Notes: generated by a model from the sequence alone, not told the origin. A stretch of DNA of 64,000 nucleotides from Selenomonas sp. AE3005 (GCF_905233635.1 NZ_CAJODG010000028.1:1-64000), one strand, 5' to 3'; shown: positions 17,929 through 26,808, numbered from the stretch's first letter. Program-made: numbers and translations.

Positions 17929-19426
17929 TTAGTCTCTGCCCAGACGGTCGCGCAGGATTACGTCATGGGAACCGCCTTCCACGATACTGGTTGCGGAAAC
18001 CAGCGTGAGTTTTGCCTTGTCGCGGAATTCGGGGAGGGACAGGGAACCGCAGTTGCACATCGTGCTGCGGCGTCGTGCCCACATTGTCCTTCAGGGGACC
18101 GGCGTACGGAACGTAGGAGTCAACGCCTTCTTCAAAGGATAGCTTCTTGGAGCCGCCCAAATCGTAGCGCTGCCAGTTGCGGGCACGGTTGGAACCTTCG
18201 CCCCAGTACTCTTTGTAGTAGGTGCCGTTAACTTTAACCTTGTCCGTCGGGCTTTCGTCAAAACGGGAGAAGTAGCGGCCGAGCATGAGGAAGTCAGCGC
18301 CCATAGCCAGTGCCAGTGTCATGTGGTAATCATGTACGATACCGCCATCGGAGCAGACGGGGATGTAAATGCCCGTTTCTTCATAATATTTATCACGTTC
18401 ACGGCAAACGTCAATCAGAGCCGTAGCCTGACCGCGGCCGATACCTTTTGTTTCACGGGTGATACAGATGGAGCCACCGCCGATACCGACTTTGATGAAG
18501 TCAGCGCCAGCCTCAGCCAGGAAACGGAAACCTTCGCCGTCAACGACGTTGCCGGCACCGACCTTTACGTCCTCACCGAAGTTTTCATGAATGTATTTCA
18601 GGGTAATGCGCTGCCACTCGGAGAAACCTTCCGAGGAGTCAATGCAGAGAACATCTGCACCGGCTTTCAAGAGGGCCGGTACACGTTCTGCATAGTCACG
18701 GGTGTTGATACCGGCACCGACGATATAGCGCTTATTGTCATCAATGAGTTCAAGCTCATTGTCTTTGTTGGCATTGTAATCTTTACGGAACACCATGTAA
18801 CGCAGGCGCTGATTCTTGTCGATAATCGGGAGCATATTGAGCTTGTTTTCCCAGATGATATCGTTGGCCTGGCCAATGGTGGTAACTTCTTCGGCCTTAG
18901 CGTAAATCAGATTTTCAAAAGCCGTCATGAATTCGCTGGCCGGCGTGTCCATGGACATACGGGAAACGCGATAGTCACGGCTGGTCACGATACCTAAGAG
19001 CTTGCCGTTCGGCGTGCCATCTTCGGTAACTGCCATGGTGGAGTGACCGGTTTCCTGCAGCAGGTCGAGAATTTCGCCCAGAGTGGTGGAGGGCTTGATA
19101 TTGGAGTCACTGCTGACAAAACCGGATTTGTAATGCTTTACGCGGGAAACCATAGCGGCCTCATCTTCAATGCTTTGGGAGCCGTAAATGAAGGACACAC
19201 CGCCCTCTTTGGCCAGTGCGATTGCCATGTTATCATCGGAAACCGCCTGCATGATAGCAGAGGTCATGGGGATGTTCATGGTAATCTTCGGTTCCTCGCC
19301 CTTACGGAATTTCACCAACGGTGTACGCAGGGATACATTCATCGGAATGCATTTTTCCGATGAGTAGCCGGGAACAAGCAGATACTCGCCAAAAGTGTGT
19401 GATGGTTCTTCAAAATAGAATGCCAA
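17929..19426 (-). pseudogene. guaB: IMP dehydrogenase, apparent frameshift near the C-terminus
   Basis: IMP to XMP, first step of GMP synthesis. The start is TTG with AAGGGG upstream; the product begins [20 protein letters not shown]. Two CBS motifs lie around residues 95-215, followed by [14 protein letters not shown], the catalytic Cys in [13 protein letters not shown] and [15 protein letters not shown]. After [16 protein letters not shown] the frame shifts near 18065-18072: the expected tail ([10 protein letters not shown], then [14 protein letters not shown]) is present only in another frame and stops at 17929. Compared with the remembered family pattern about 11 bases are missing. As read, the product ends at 17963 with an aberrant tail lacking the conserved C-terminal segment. 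A sequencing error is possible. Confidence 0.8.
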
Positions 19427-19493
19427 CGTAACCCCTTCTTTCTTAAAATGTCAAATAACAATACTCTACACGGCGTTGTGTATATTGTCATAT

Positions 19494-19523
19494 ATCTTAA
19501 TATAGATGGTGGGGGCCTGTCAA
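19494..19523 (-). promoter_or_regulatory. Promoter of guaB
   Basis: On the minus strand TTGACA (19518-19523), an 18-base spacer and TAAGAT (19494-19499), about 70 bases before the TTG start. It shows that guaB need not be transcribed through the RNA gene upstream. Confidence 0.6.
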
Positions 19524-19574
19524 TGACAAATTAAAATTTGTCTTACAAGTTTACAACTGTCAGCAAAAAATGCC

Positions 19575-19767
19575 AAAAAATAACAGCCTGACATATCACC
19601 GGTCAGGCTGTTAGCTCATTATCTCATATTCTATTTTCATAACTCACTTGGGTTCCAATCTTACGGGCCCATTGGACTCCCCTCCTTCACGAGCCATAAC
19701 TGTCACCGGATAACAAACTTTCCTACGGCTAGCTATTACCTTTTCCGGATAGCCTGTATCCTAGCTT
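19575..19767 (-). ncRNA. Structured ~193-nt RNA gene, candidate 6S RNA
   Basis: A non-coding transcription unit with its own near-consensus promoter (19774-19802) and a strong intrinsic terminator (19575-19612). By hand folding, AGTTTGTTATC pairs over 11 bases with GATAATGAGCT. An internal bubble follows, then TATGGCTC / GAGTTATG, then a terminal hairpin GTCCAAT / ATTGGA. A long irregular hairpin with a central bubble and a length near 190 nt fit 6S RNA, the RNA-polymerase-binding regulator. No diagnostic primary-sequence motif was recognised. A guaB leader is less likely because guaB has its own promoter after the terminator. Confidence 0.5.
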
Positions 19768-19773
19768 GGGATT

Positions 19774-19802
19774 ATGATAACACAGAATAGACGCAAAGTC
19801 AA
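19774..19802 (-). promoter_or_regulatory. Promoter of the ~193-nt RNA
   Basis: TTGACT (19797-19802), a 17-base spacer and TATCAT (19774-19779) on the minus strand. The predicted start is about 19767. Confidence 0.65.
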
Positions 19803-19826
19803 TAATTTTCTAATAATTGTACAGTA

Positions 19827-19858
19827 AAATAAAAACGGCTGCGCAAATCGCAACCGTT
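19827..19858 (-). terminator. Terminator of tRNA-Ala
   Basis: AAACGGTTGCG / GCGCAGCCGTTT stem followed by a T run on the minus strand, ten or so bases after the CCA end of the tRNA. Confidence 0.8.
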
Positions 19859-19869
19859 TGTAATCATTA

Positions 19870-19945
<76 letters not shown>

Positions 19946-19979
19946 GTGATGTTTCGCCGTGGCGTCATCAACGAATATT

Positions 19980-20007
19980 AGTATACGGCAAAGCTCTATA
20001 TCTGTCA
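19980..20007 (-). promoter_or_regulatory. Promoter of tRNA-Ala
   Basis: On the minus strand TTGACA (20002-20007) and TATACT (19980-19985), about 35 bases upstream of the mature tRNA. Confidence 0.7.
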
Positions 20008-20087
20008 ACACTTTTTTTAAAATTTTTTCTCTGAGGGAAATTATGGTATACTAATTCTAATAGAAAAAGATGAGAGGATACAATAAT

Positions 20088-20990
20088 ATGGATAAAAAAG
20101 ATATACCTAATCTGCAATGGTTTCCGGGCCATATGAAAAAGGCGCAGCGGTTAATAGAAGAGAATCTGAAACTCGTTGATGTGGTGATAGAACTGCTTGA
20201 CGCGCGGATTCCGTTCAGCAGTGCCAATCCCATGCTGGCAGAAATCATCAAGAGCAAACCGCGCATGATTGCCTTGAATAAATCTGACTTGGCAGACAGC
20301 GCCAGCACGAAAAAGTGGCTGGCTTATTTTAAAGAGCAAAATGTACCGGCAGTGGCCATTGACTCCATGAATGGCAAGGGTATGAAACAGCTTGTGAAGG
20401 TGGCTGAAGATCTGGCCAGGCCCAAGACGGATAAATTCGTCAGCAAGGGAGCTAAGCCTAGGGCCGCGCGCTGCATGATTCTGGGGATTCCCAATGTGGG
20501 CAAGTCCTCCCTGATTAACCGCCTGGCCGGAGCAGTAAAGGCCAAGGCTGCGGATAAACCTGGTGTTACCAGAGCCAAGCAGTGGATAAAGATTGGTTCG
20601 AATCTGGATTTGCTCGATACTCCGGGCATTCTCTGGCCGAAGTTTGAGGACCAGACCGTGGGGCTTAAACTGGCGTTCACCGGCGCTATCAATGATGATA
20701 TCTATGACCGGGAACAGGTGACAGCCCTGCTGCTGGGCGTAATGCGCCGTGATTATCCGGAAAGACTGGCCGAACGCTTTAAGCTGAGCGGGGAAGTGCC
20801 GGAAAATGGCCTGGAGATACTCGAACTCATCGGCCGCAAGCGCGGCTGCCTGGTCAAGGGCGGCGTCGTTGACCTGGAAAAGGCGCAAAACATTGTCTTA
20901 AATGAATTTCGGGCTGGCAAATTAGGTTTGGTAACACTTGATGAAATTCCTGTAGAAAATACGGGTGAGGAGTCAAAAAGCAGTGAATGA
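20088..20990 (+). CDS. rbgA: Ribosome biogenesis GTPase RbgA (YlqF)
   Basis: GTPase needed for a late step of 50S assembly. The G motifs appear in circularly permuted order, as expected: NKSD near residue 63, then GIPNVGKSS near 132 and DTPG near 176. The opening NLQWFPGHMKKAQRLIEENL is the family signature. ATG 20088 is preferred over 20070 because AGAGGA lies between them at the right spacing. A -10 TATACT sits at about 20047. It overlaps rnhB by eight bases, and the order rbgA-rnhB-ylqG-ylqH matches Bacillus. Confidence 0.96.
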   Translation: MDKKDIPNLQWFPGHMKKAQRLIEENLKLVDVVIELLDARIPFSSANPMLAEIIKSKPRMIALNKSDLADSASTKKWLAYFKEQNVPAVAIDSMNGKGMKQLVKVAEDLARPKTDKFVSKGAKPRAARCMILGIPNVGKSSLINRLAGAVKAKAADKPGVTRAKQWIKIGSNLDLLDTPGILWPKFEDQTVGLKLAFTGAINDDIYDREQVTALLLGVMRRDYPERLAERFKLSGEVPENGLEILELIGRKRGCLVKGGVVDLEKAQNIVLNEFRAGKLGLVTLDEIPVENTGEESKSSE

Positions 20991-21771
20991 TTTGAGTAAT
21001 TATACGATAAAACAAGTAGAGGCTTTGTTTGCAGAGCAGAAAATAACGGAAGAATTTCTGACGCTCTGCCGCAATGATGGCCGTAAGGCTATTGGCACAC
21101 TGGTACGCCGTTATGAACGGCAGCAGCAGGAACGGCAGCGTGTGGCGGAACTCTACAATTATGAACGGCAGTTTTGGGCTAAGGGCTGCGAATTCGTGGC
21201 CGGGGTGGACGAGGCCGGCCGGGGACCGCTGGCCGGGCCGGTATCCGTGGCTGCGGTTATTCTGCCGCATGATTTATATCTGCCGAAAATCAATGACTCC
21301 AAAAAGCTGTCGGCCAAAGTACGTGATGAACTGTATGATGAAATCATGGACAAGGCTCTGGCCATTAAGACGGCTTTGGTGGACGCTAAGACCATTGACC
21401 GCGTGAATATCTATCAGGCCACGATAAATGGCATGTACGAATCCATCTTTGGTCTGGCCCAGGAACCACAGGCGGTACTTATCGACGCGGTAAAACTCGA
21501 TAATCTGCCGATGGTTTCCGAGTCCATTATCAAGGGTGACGCCAAGTCGGCCTCGATTGCCGCCGCCTCTATTATTGCCAAGGTCAATCGTGACCGGCTG
21601 ATGGACGAATATGATAAGCAGTATCCTGAGTATGGTTTTGCCCAGCACAAGGGCTATGGTACGGCCCAGCATATTGAGGCCCTTAAAAAGTATGGCCCTT
21701 GTCCGATTCACCGTTTGTCCTTTGAACCTATCCGTTCTATGGTGGACCGGCAGACGAGCGTGCCGTTTTAA
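20983..21771 (+). CDS. rnhB: Ribonuclease HII
   Basis: Endonuclease that cuts RNA in RNA-DNA hybrids and at misincorporated ribonucleotides. Catalytic residues lie in FVAGVDEAGRGPLAGPV (Asp and Glu near residues 75-76), in VLIDAVKL, and in SIIKGDAKSASIAAASIIAKV. A roughly 70-residue N-terminal extension precedes the core, as in Bacillus RnhB. GTG 20983 is chosen because GAGGAG lies ten bases upstream, inside rbgA; the GTG at 20965 precedes that site. A structured repeat follows the stop by 18 bases. Confidence 0.95.
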   Translation: MNDLSNYTIKQVEALFAEQKITEEFLTLCRNDGRKAIGTLVRRYERQQQERQRVAELYNYERQFWAKGCEFVAGVDEAGRGPLAGPVSVAAVILPHDLYLPKINDSKKLSAKVRDELYDEIMDKALAIKTALVDAKTIDRVNIYQATINGMYESIFGLAQEPQAVLIDAVKLDNLPMVSESIIKGDAKSASIAAASIIAKVNRDRLMDEYDKQYPEYGFAQHKGYGTAQHIEALKKYGPCPIHRLSFEPIRSMVDRQTSVPF

Positions 21772-21789
21772 GGCAGAACTGATTTAGTA

Positions 21790-21917
21790 TAACGAGGCAA
21801 GAAAATGTCCCCCACCTCAGCAGGTGGGGGCACGAATACCAAAACAGGCGGCGAGCATATCTCCCGCCTCGTTGAAACGCCAAGACTATGGCAAAACTGG
21901 AACAACGGCGTTATAAA
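21790..21917 (+). repeat. Dispersed structured repeat, copy 1
   Basis: A 128-bp element identical to copy 2 over its first ~95 bases. Outer stem AACGAGGC / GCCTCGTT encloses the hairpin TCCCCCACCT / AGGTGGGGG. A second stem AACGCC / GGCGTT encloses a variable insert, here reduced to one arm (ATGGCAAAACTGG). It lies between rnhB and ylqG, ends just before the ylqG ribosome site, and supplies a false in-frame ATG (21888). It may be a mobile palindromic repeat or a leader RNA. Confidence 0.85.
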
Positions 21918-21938
21918 AGATGTAGAAAAGGTGTGATG

Positions 21939-24068
21939 GAAATGCCAATGGAAACATCGATGAATGTGGGGATTCGCCCCGTTGACCGCCCCCAGGCACC
22001 GGGAGCAGCTGAGGGCGTAGGGCGGCGCGGTGATGGTGGCTCTTCTGCGGCCTTTAGTCCCAAAACCAATGTGGCAATCCAGAACGCCGTTGATGATATG
22101 GCCGGTGTACTTGCCAGAATTGCCAGCAATCAGACGGAAGCTGTGGACAAGATGCCGGCTGATTTGCAAAAGATGATACAAAATATCATGAAACAGGCCT
22201 TTTCCCTGGAAGAAACATTAGGGCAGGGGCTCGGGAGCAGTCTGGAAAGCCAGCGTTTTTCCATGGACCAGCTCAGCGCTTTTTCCCGTATGCTCACGCA
22301 GATGGGCAAGCTGATGGACAAGGGTATGAGTCTGGAAGTCAGTGATACCATGCAGACCTTGCTGACCAATTTAAAAACAATGGTCAGCAGTGAGAATAAT
22401 GCGGCCTTAGAGCCGGTCTTGCTCACAAAAGCGGCGTTTGAACTGCTCGATAACAAGAGCTTTGCCGAATTGCCTAAAGATGTGCAGCAGCTTTTACTGG
22501 CCCTGCAGCCCCAAGGTATGCCGCCCACTGATATAGCCGGGGAGAGCAGCTCGATGAATTTCCTCAAACAGCTGGTGCAGTACTTTATGCCGCGGCCGGC
22601 TGCCGGCAGTGAGGCTGCGGCAGAAAATGCACCGCAGGGGCAGATGACGCAGGGACAGGGGACACCGGGACAGGCTGCTCCCGGACAGGCAATGGCGCAA
22701 GGTCAGCAGGCTGCACCCGGTCAGGCCGGTCAGCAGGCTGCAACGACGCCGGGACAGGCTGCACCTGGACAGGCGATGGCGCAAGGTCAGCAGGCTGCAC
22801 CCGGTCAGGCCGGCCAGCAGGCTGCAACGACGCCGGGACAGACAGCCCCAGGGCAGGCCGGACAACCGCCACAGCCGGGGCCTGGTGTGCCGCAGCCGTC
22901 AGCTGGCCAGACGGCTGCGCAGCCACAGACAGCAGGTCAGGGGCAAAATCTGACAAGTCAGGGACAGCCGTTGACAGGTCAAGGTCAGCAGGCAGCTGTA
23001 CCCGGACAGGCACAGGCGCAGCCGGCAGCACCAGGAGCACCAGGCGCACCAGGAGCACAGCTTACAGGTCAGCAAATGACAGGTCAGTCACAAGCGCCTG
23101 GTCAGAATATGACTGGTCAGACAAACACTGCCGGTCAGGCAATGACCGGTCAGACTGCCAACAATAGTCAGGGACTGCCGGCGCAGAATATGGCGCAGGG
23201 ACAGCGCCTGTCAGCGCCGGTAAATAATCAGGCTGCACCATATCAGACAGACGGTCAGGGACAACAGACGGCCGCGGCTGAGGGCCGGCCGCAGCAGGCT
23301 GCCATGCAGCAGGCGAAAAATCAGCTGCTCAGTCAGAATATGGAGAACACGCCGCAAATGATGAATGCCCTGCGTGATTTAGGGCAGTTATTGATGAAGG
23401 AAGGCAATCTGACACAGAAGGACGCTTTGCTGATGCAGAGTTTTGTCAACGGCAAGGAGGCACTGCTCAGTGCCAAGGAAAGCCAGCAGCTGCAGCAGCT
23501 GATTCGCCTGTGTCAGGCTAATATTCCGGCTACGGTACAGCAGGCGGCCCTGCAGCAGAATATTCCTGACCTGCCCAGATTATGGGCATTCATGCAGCTA
23601 TGTGACATGTCAATGACGCGCAATATGACGGCGCGGCAGCTCAAAAAGGCCGGCAAGGACGTGGCGATGTTTGTCCTGTCCATGCGTCAATCCATGGAAG
23701 GGGACAATTCCATTGTTCCCGGCCAGCGGTCGCTTAACTTTATGCTGCCCATGTATATGGGGGAAGAAACGACTTATCCATCATATATACATGTATATGA
23801 TGAAAACCGGCCGGACCCGGAGACGGGGGAAATGAAGAAGGAAACATGGCTGCGGCTGTGTGTGCTGACGGATAATATCGGGGCTGTAGAGCTTACCTGC
23901 CGTGTGTATCAGGAAAATCAGCTGGATATGCGGCTGTTCTTTTCCAACACAGAATCAGCCAACGAGTTCAGAAGTCAGACAGAGGCGCTCAGAAGTTCGT
24001 TAAGGGACAGCACCCTGCGGCTGAAAGAGCTGAAAATTGGGGCTGTGGGTGAGCGGCGCTTTATGTAA
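21939..24068 (+). CDS. ylqG: YlqG-like protein with FliK-like C-terminal region
   Basis: About 709 residues. An N-terminal helical domain (1-220) is followed by a Gln/Gly/Pro/Ala-rich linker (about 228-480) containing a 28-residue tandem duplication. The folded C-terminal domain (about 600-709; FMLPMYMGEETTYPSYIHVY, then DNIGAVELTCRVYQENQLDMRLFF) resembles the hook-length-control region of FliK. In Bacillus the same position between rnhB and ylqH holds ylqG, of unknown function. The start is the ATG after AAAGGTGTGATGGAA; a longer reading from 21888 would begin inside the dispersed repeat. A link to flagellar or type III export is inferred from the fold and from the FlhB-like neighbour. Confidence 0.8.
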   Translation, partial: EMPMETSMNVGIRPVDRPQAPGAAEGVGRRGDGGSSAAFSPKTNVAIQNAVDDMAGVLARIASNQTEAVDKMPADLQKMIQNIMKQAFSLEETLGQGLGSSLESQRFSMDQLSAFSRMLTQMGKLMDKGMSLEVSDTMQTLLTNLKTMVSSENNAALEPVLLTKAAFELLDNKSFAELPKDVQQLLLALQPQGMPPTDIAGESSSMNFLKQLVQYFMPRPAAGSEAAAENAPQGQMTQGQGTPGQAAPGQAMAQGQQAAPGQAGQQAATTPGQAAPGQAMAQGQQAAPGQAGQQAATTPGQTAPGQAGQPPQPGPGVPQPSAGQTAAQPQTAGQGQNLTSQGQPLTGQGQQAAVPGQAQAQPAAPGAPGAPGAQLTGQQMTGQSQAPGQNMTGQTNTAGQAMTGQTANNSQGLPAQNMAQGQRLSAPVNNQAAPYQTDGQGQQTAAAEGRPQQAAMQQAKNQLLSQNMENTPQMMNALRDLGQLLMKEGNLTQKDALLMQSFVNGKEALLSAKESQQLQQLIRLCQANIPATVQQAALQQNIPDLPRLWAFMQLCDMSMTRNMTARQLKKAGKDVAMFVLSMRQSMEGDNSIVPGQRSLNFMLPMYMGEETTYPSYIHVYDENRPDPETGEMKKETWLRLCVLTDNIGAVELTCRVYQENQLDMRLFFSNTESANEFRSQTEALRSSLRDSTLRLKELKIGAVGERRFM
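22665..22832 (+). repeat. Two tandem 84-bp repeats in the ylqG linker
   Basis: Units at 22665-22748 and 22749-22832 differ at only a few positions, followed by a partial third. They encode two 28-residue Gly/Gln/Ala/Pro-rich blocks with PGQAMAQGQQAAPGQAGQQA. The repeat is recent and could vary in number. Confidence 0.85.
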
Positions 24069-24139
24069 AATGTCCTTGACAGAAGGACTGATGAGTAATA
24101 GACTAAACATAGTGAAGGAACACAGGCAGGTGAACAGGA

Positions 24140-24463
24140 ATGAAAAGACAGCGCCCGACATTGCACCCGGAGCCGGAAACAGATCCCAATGCCCCGCAGC
24201 AGGCGGTGGCCTTAAAATATGATGTGGAACGCGATACGGCACCAAGAGTGATAGCCAAGGGCCGTGGACATGTGGCGGAAAACATTCTGTCAGCAGCGCA
24301 GCAGAACGCCATTCCTGTATATCAAAACAAGACTTTGGTCAATATGCTGATGGCCTTGGAGATAGATAGGGAGATTCCCCCGGAACTTTACCGCACGATT
24401 GCGGAAGTTATGGCCTATGTGTACCGTATTGACAAAAAAGCCAAAAAGCCTGGTGGAAAATAG
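24140..24463 (+). CDS. ylqH: FlhB C-terminal domain-like protein (YlqH/FlhX)
   Basis: A 107-residue protein equivalent to the cytoplasmic C-terminal domain of the export-switch protein FlhB, without its membrane part. ALKYDVERDTAPRVIAKGRGHVAE matches the FlhB-C start, but the autocleavage motif NPTH is absent. IPVYQNKTLVNMLMALEIDREIPPELYRTIAEVMAYVY is the usual end. GGTGAACAGGA gives the ribosome site. It follows ylqG as in Bacillus and may substitute for or regulate FlhB. Confidence 0.92.
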   Translation: MKRQRPTLHPEPETDPNAPQQAVALKYDVERDTAPRVIAKGRGHVAENILSAAQQNAIPVYQNKTLVNMLMALEIDREIPPELYRTIAEVMAYVYRIDKKAKKPGGK

Positions 24464-24488
24464 TAGCTGGGAAGAAGATGTTTAGCTG

Positions 24489-24851
24489 ATGCATAATCAG
24501 ATTCTGGGAAGTCAGGGCGAACAGGCAGCGGCGGAGTTTCTCCAGCAGCACGGCTATGTTATTTGTGCGCGCAATTTTCGTGTACCCGTGGGGGAGATTG
24601 ACATAATTGCCAAGGCCGGGGAAGTGCTGGCTTTTGTCGAAGTAAAGACGCGTCATGGCAGCCGCTATGGCACGCCGGCTCAGGCAGTAAACTATCATAA
24701 ACAGCAGAAAATTATACAGACAGCAAAATGGTATCTACGGCAGAATCATCTGGAGGACAGGTGTTTCTGCCGTTTTGATGTATTGGAAGTCTATGCCCTG
24801 CCGGGCAATAAATGGCAGGTTCGTCATTTACCGGGAGCTTTTGAAAGCTAG
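24489..24851 (+). CDS. yraN: YraN (UPF0102) endonuclease-like protein
   Basis: A 120-residue protein with the restriction-endonuclease-like fold. GEQAAAEFLQQHGY is followed by NFRVPVGEIDIIAKAGEVLAFVEVKTR, which holds the E-D-ExK core. It is conserved next to rnhB in many bacteria. The function is not established; an Archaeal-type Holliday-junction nuclease relationship is often noted. It sits 25 bases after ylqH. Confidence 0.94.
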   Translation: MHNQILGSQGEQAAAEFLQQHGYVICARNFRVPVGEIDIIAKAGEVLAFVEVKTRHGSRYGTPAQAVNYHKQQKIIQTAKWYLRQNHLEDRCFCRFDVLEVYALPGNKWQVRHLPGAFES

Positions 24852-24869
24852 GGAAAGGGAGGGAACGGC

Positions 24870-26387
24870 TTGTTTGCAAGAACGTATGGAGCGACAACCT
24901 TAGGCGTAGATGGGCTGCTTATCGATGTGGAAGTGGATTCCGCGGCCGGTCTGCCAGGTTTTGAAATCGTGGGGCTGGCTGACGCCCTGGTCAAGGAGGC
25001 CAAGGAACGGGTGCGCACGGCAATCCGCAATTCCGGGATTCAGCTGCGGCAGGAGAAGGTGACCATCAACTTGGCACCGGCTGACGTGCGCAAGGACAGT
25101 GCCGGCCTGGATTTACCCATCGCGGTGGGGCTGCTGGCCGCTTATGGATTGGTGTCAGCGGCTACGCTTGCTAAGTATCTCTTTGCGGCAGAATTGTCAT
25201 TGGAGGGTGAGTGCCGGCCGATTAAGGGCATTTTGCCGATGACAGTGAAGGCGCGAGAATCCGGGTTTGAGGCGGTGTTTGTCGCCAAGGCCAATGCCAA
25301 CGAGGCCTTGCTGGTGGACGGAATTGCTGTTTATCCGGTGGATAATCTCAGTCAGCTGGTGGGCTTTTTGACAGGTCAGGAACGGCTGGTACCGGCCAAA
25401 GCTGAACCTGTGCCGGAGCAGGACAATGAATGTCAGGACGATTTTGCCGATGTGCAGGGACAGTTTCAGGCCAAGCGGGCTTTGGAGATTGCAGCAGCCG
25501 GCGGCCATAATGTCCTAATGGTCGGCTCGCCGGGAGCCGGCAAGACCATGCTGGCCCGGCGTATGAGTACGATACTGCCTGACCTGACCACAGAGGAGGC
25601 TCTGGAAGTTACGCGCATATACAGCGTAGCCGGGCTGCTCCCCAGGGAGGGCGGCCTTATTAAAAGACGCCCGTTTAGAAGTCCTCATCATACAAGTTCC
25701 ATGACGGCGCTTATCGGCGGTGGCAGCGTCCCCCGGCCCGGGGAGGTGACACTGGCGCATAATGGCGTACTGTTCCTTGATGAACTGCCGGAGTTCAGTA
25801 AAAAGACTTTGGAAGTTTTGCGTGAACCGTTGGAGGACAGAAAAATCACGATATCCCGGGTACACGCTACGCTTACTTTCCCTTCGGATTTTATCCTGAT
25901 AGCAGCCGCCAACCCGTGCCCCTGCGGCAATTTTCTCGATGAAGAGCAGGAGTGCACCTGTTCGGCCGGGGAGATACGGCAGTATAACCGCAAGATATCC
26001 GGGCCACTGCTGGACAGAATAGATATTCACATACAGGTGCAGCGTGTCAAATATGACGAGCTCGCCTCCAAAAAACGCGCGGAATCTTCGGCGCAGATTC
26101 GGCAAAGAGTTGTGGCCGCAAGGGAAATTCAGCTGCAGCGGTTTAAGAAATATGGCATATTCTGTAATGCCCAGATGAATCATGCCCTGTTGCAAAAACT
26201 CTGTGTGTTGGACGAACAGGCGCAGGCTATGCTGGCGCTGGCTTTCAAACAAAAGAATTTATCGGCCCGGGCCTATGACCGCATCGTGAAGGTGGCGCGT
26301 ACCATTGCCGACCTGGCCGGGGCCAAAAATATTGAGGCGGCGCATGTCGCGGAGGCGATTCAGCTGCGCAATGACAATAACTTTTAG
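24870..26387 (+). CDS. comM: YifB-family AAA+ ATPase ComM
   Basis: A 505-residue Mg-chelatase-like AAA+ protein. ComM of Vibrio is a helicase that promotes branch migration during natural transformation. The N-terminal Lon-protease-like fold (GLPGFEIVGLADALVKEAKERV) is followed by Walker A GSPGAGKTML near residue 218, Walker B LFLDELPEF near 305, and a Cys-rich loop NPCPCG...ECTC. The C-terminal helices include LSARAYDRIVKVARTIADL. The start is TTG after GGGAGGGAACGGC. It may point to competence, which is relevant to the repeated palindrome described in the findings. Confidence 0.94.
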   Translation: MFARTYGATTLGVDGLLIDVEVDSAAGLPGFEIVGLADALVKEAKERVRTAIRNSGIQLRQEKVTINLAPADVRKDSAGLDLPIAVGLLAAYGLVSAATLAKYLFAAELSLEGECRPIKGILPMTVKARESGFEAVFVAKANANEALLVDGIAVYPVDNLSQLVGFLTGQERLVPAKAEPVPEQDNECQDDFADVQGQFQAKRALEIAAAGGHNVLMVGSPGAGKTMLARRMSTILPDLTTEEALEVTRIYSVAGLLPREGGLIKRRPFRSPHHTSSMTALIGGGSVPRPGEVTLAHNGVLFLDELPEFSKKTLEVLREPLEDRKITISRVHATLTFPSDFILIAAANPCPCGNFLDEEQECTCSAGEIRQYNRKISGPLLDRIDIHIQVQRVKYDELASKKRAESSAQIRQRVVAAREIQLQRFKKYGIFCNAQMNHALLQKLCVLDEQAQAMLALAFKQKNLSARAYDRIVKVARTIADLAGAKNIEAAHVAEAIQLRNDNNF

Positions 26388-26393
26388 AAAAAA

Positions 26394-26424
26394 GTTGACA
26401 GCCGCCAAGGATAAATGGTATACT
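26394..26424 (+). promoter_or_regulatory. Promoter of the tRNA pair
   Basis: TTGACA just after the comM stop, an 18-base spacer and TATACT, placed about ten bases before the first tRNA. Confidence 0.65.
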
Positions 26425-26435
26425 GCAATAGTTGC

Positions 26436-26511
<76 letters not shown>

Positions 26512-26513
26512 AT

Positions 26514-26589
26514 GCTGATATAGCTCAGTCGGTAGAGCGTATCCTTGGTAAGGATAAGGTCACCAGTTCAATCCTGGTTATCAGCTCCA
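26514..26589 (+). tRNA. tRNA-Thr (anticodon GGT)
   Basis: Acceptor GCTGATA / TATCAGC, D arm GCTCAGTCGGTAGAGC, anticodon arm ATCCT-TGGTA-AGGAT giving GGT, and encoded CCA. It starts three bases after tRNA-fMet. Confidence 0.95.
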
Positions 26590-26631
26590 TAAGTATATTA
26601 CAGCAGCTCCTGGTGAGGGCGGCTGTATCAT

Positions 26632-26668
26632 AAAGCTCGAAAGGCAGGCGTCTTTCGGGCTTTTTTAC
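26632..26668 (+). terminator. Terminator of the tRNA pair
   Basis: Stem GCTCGAAAG / CTTTCGGGC followed by six T residues. Confidence 0.88.
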
Positions 26669-26808
26669 TGTAAGCTGGGACAGCCTGAGTTTTCTGAATA
26701 AAAATCAAATGAATTGTGAATAAAAATACAAAAATTAGTGACATTGTCCGCGTAATGGTGTACAATATGATTTGCTGAAAATTATTCATGAAAAGTGAGG
26801 AAGATTTC

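Noticed and set aside
21888..21938. Upstream ATG giving a longer YlqG
   Set aside because: The extension is encoded by the dispersed repeat, which also occurs upstream of unrelated genes; a proper ribosome site precedes the downstream ATG.
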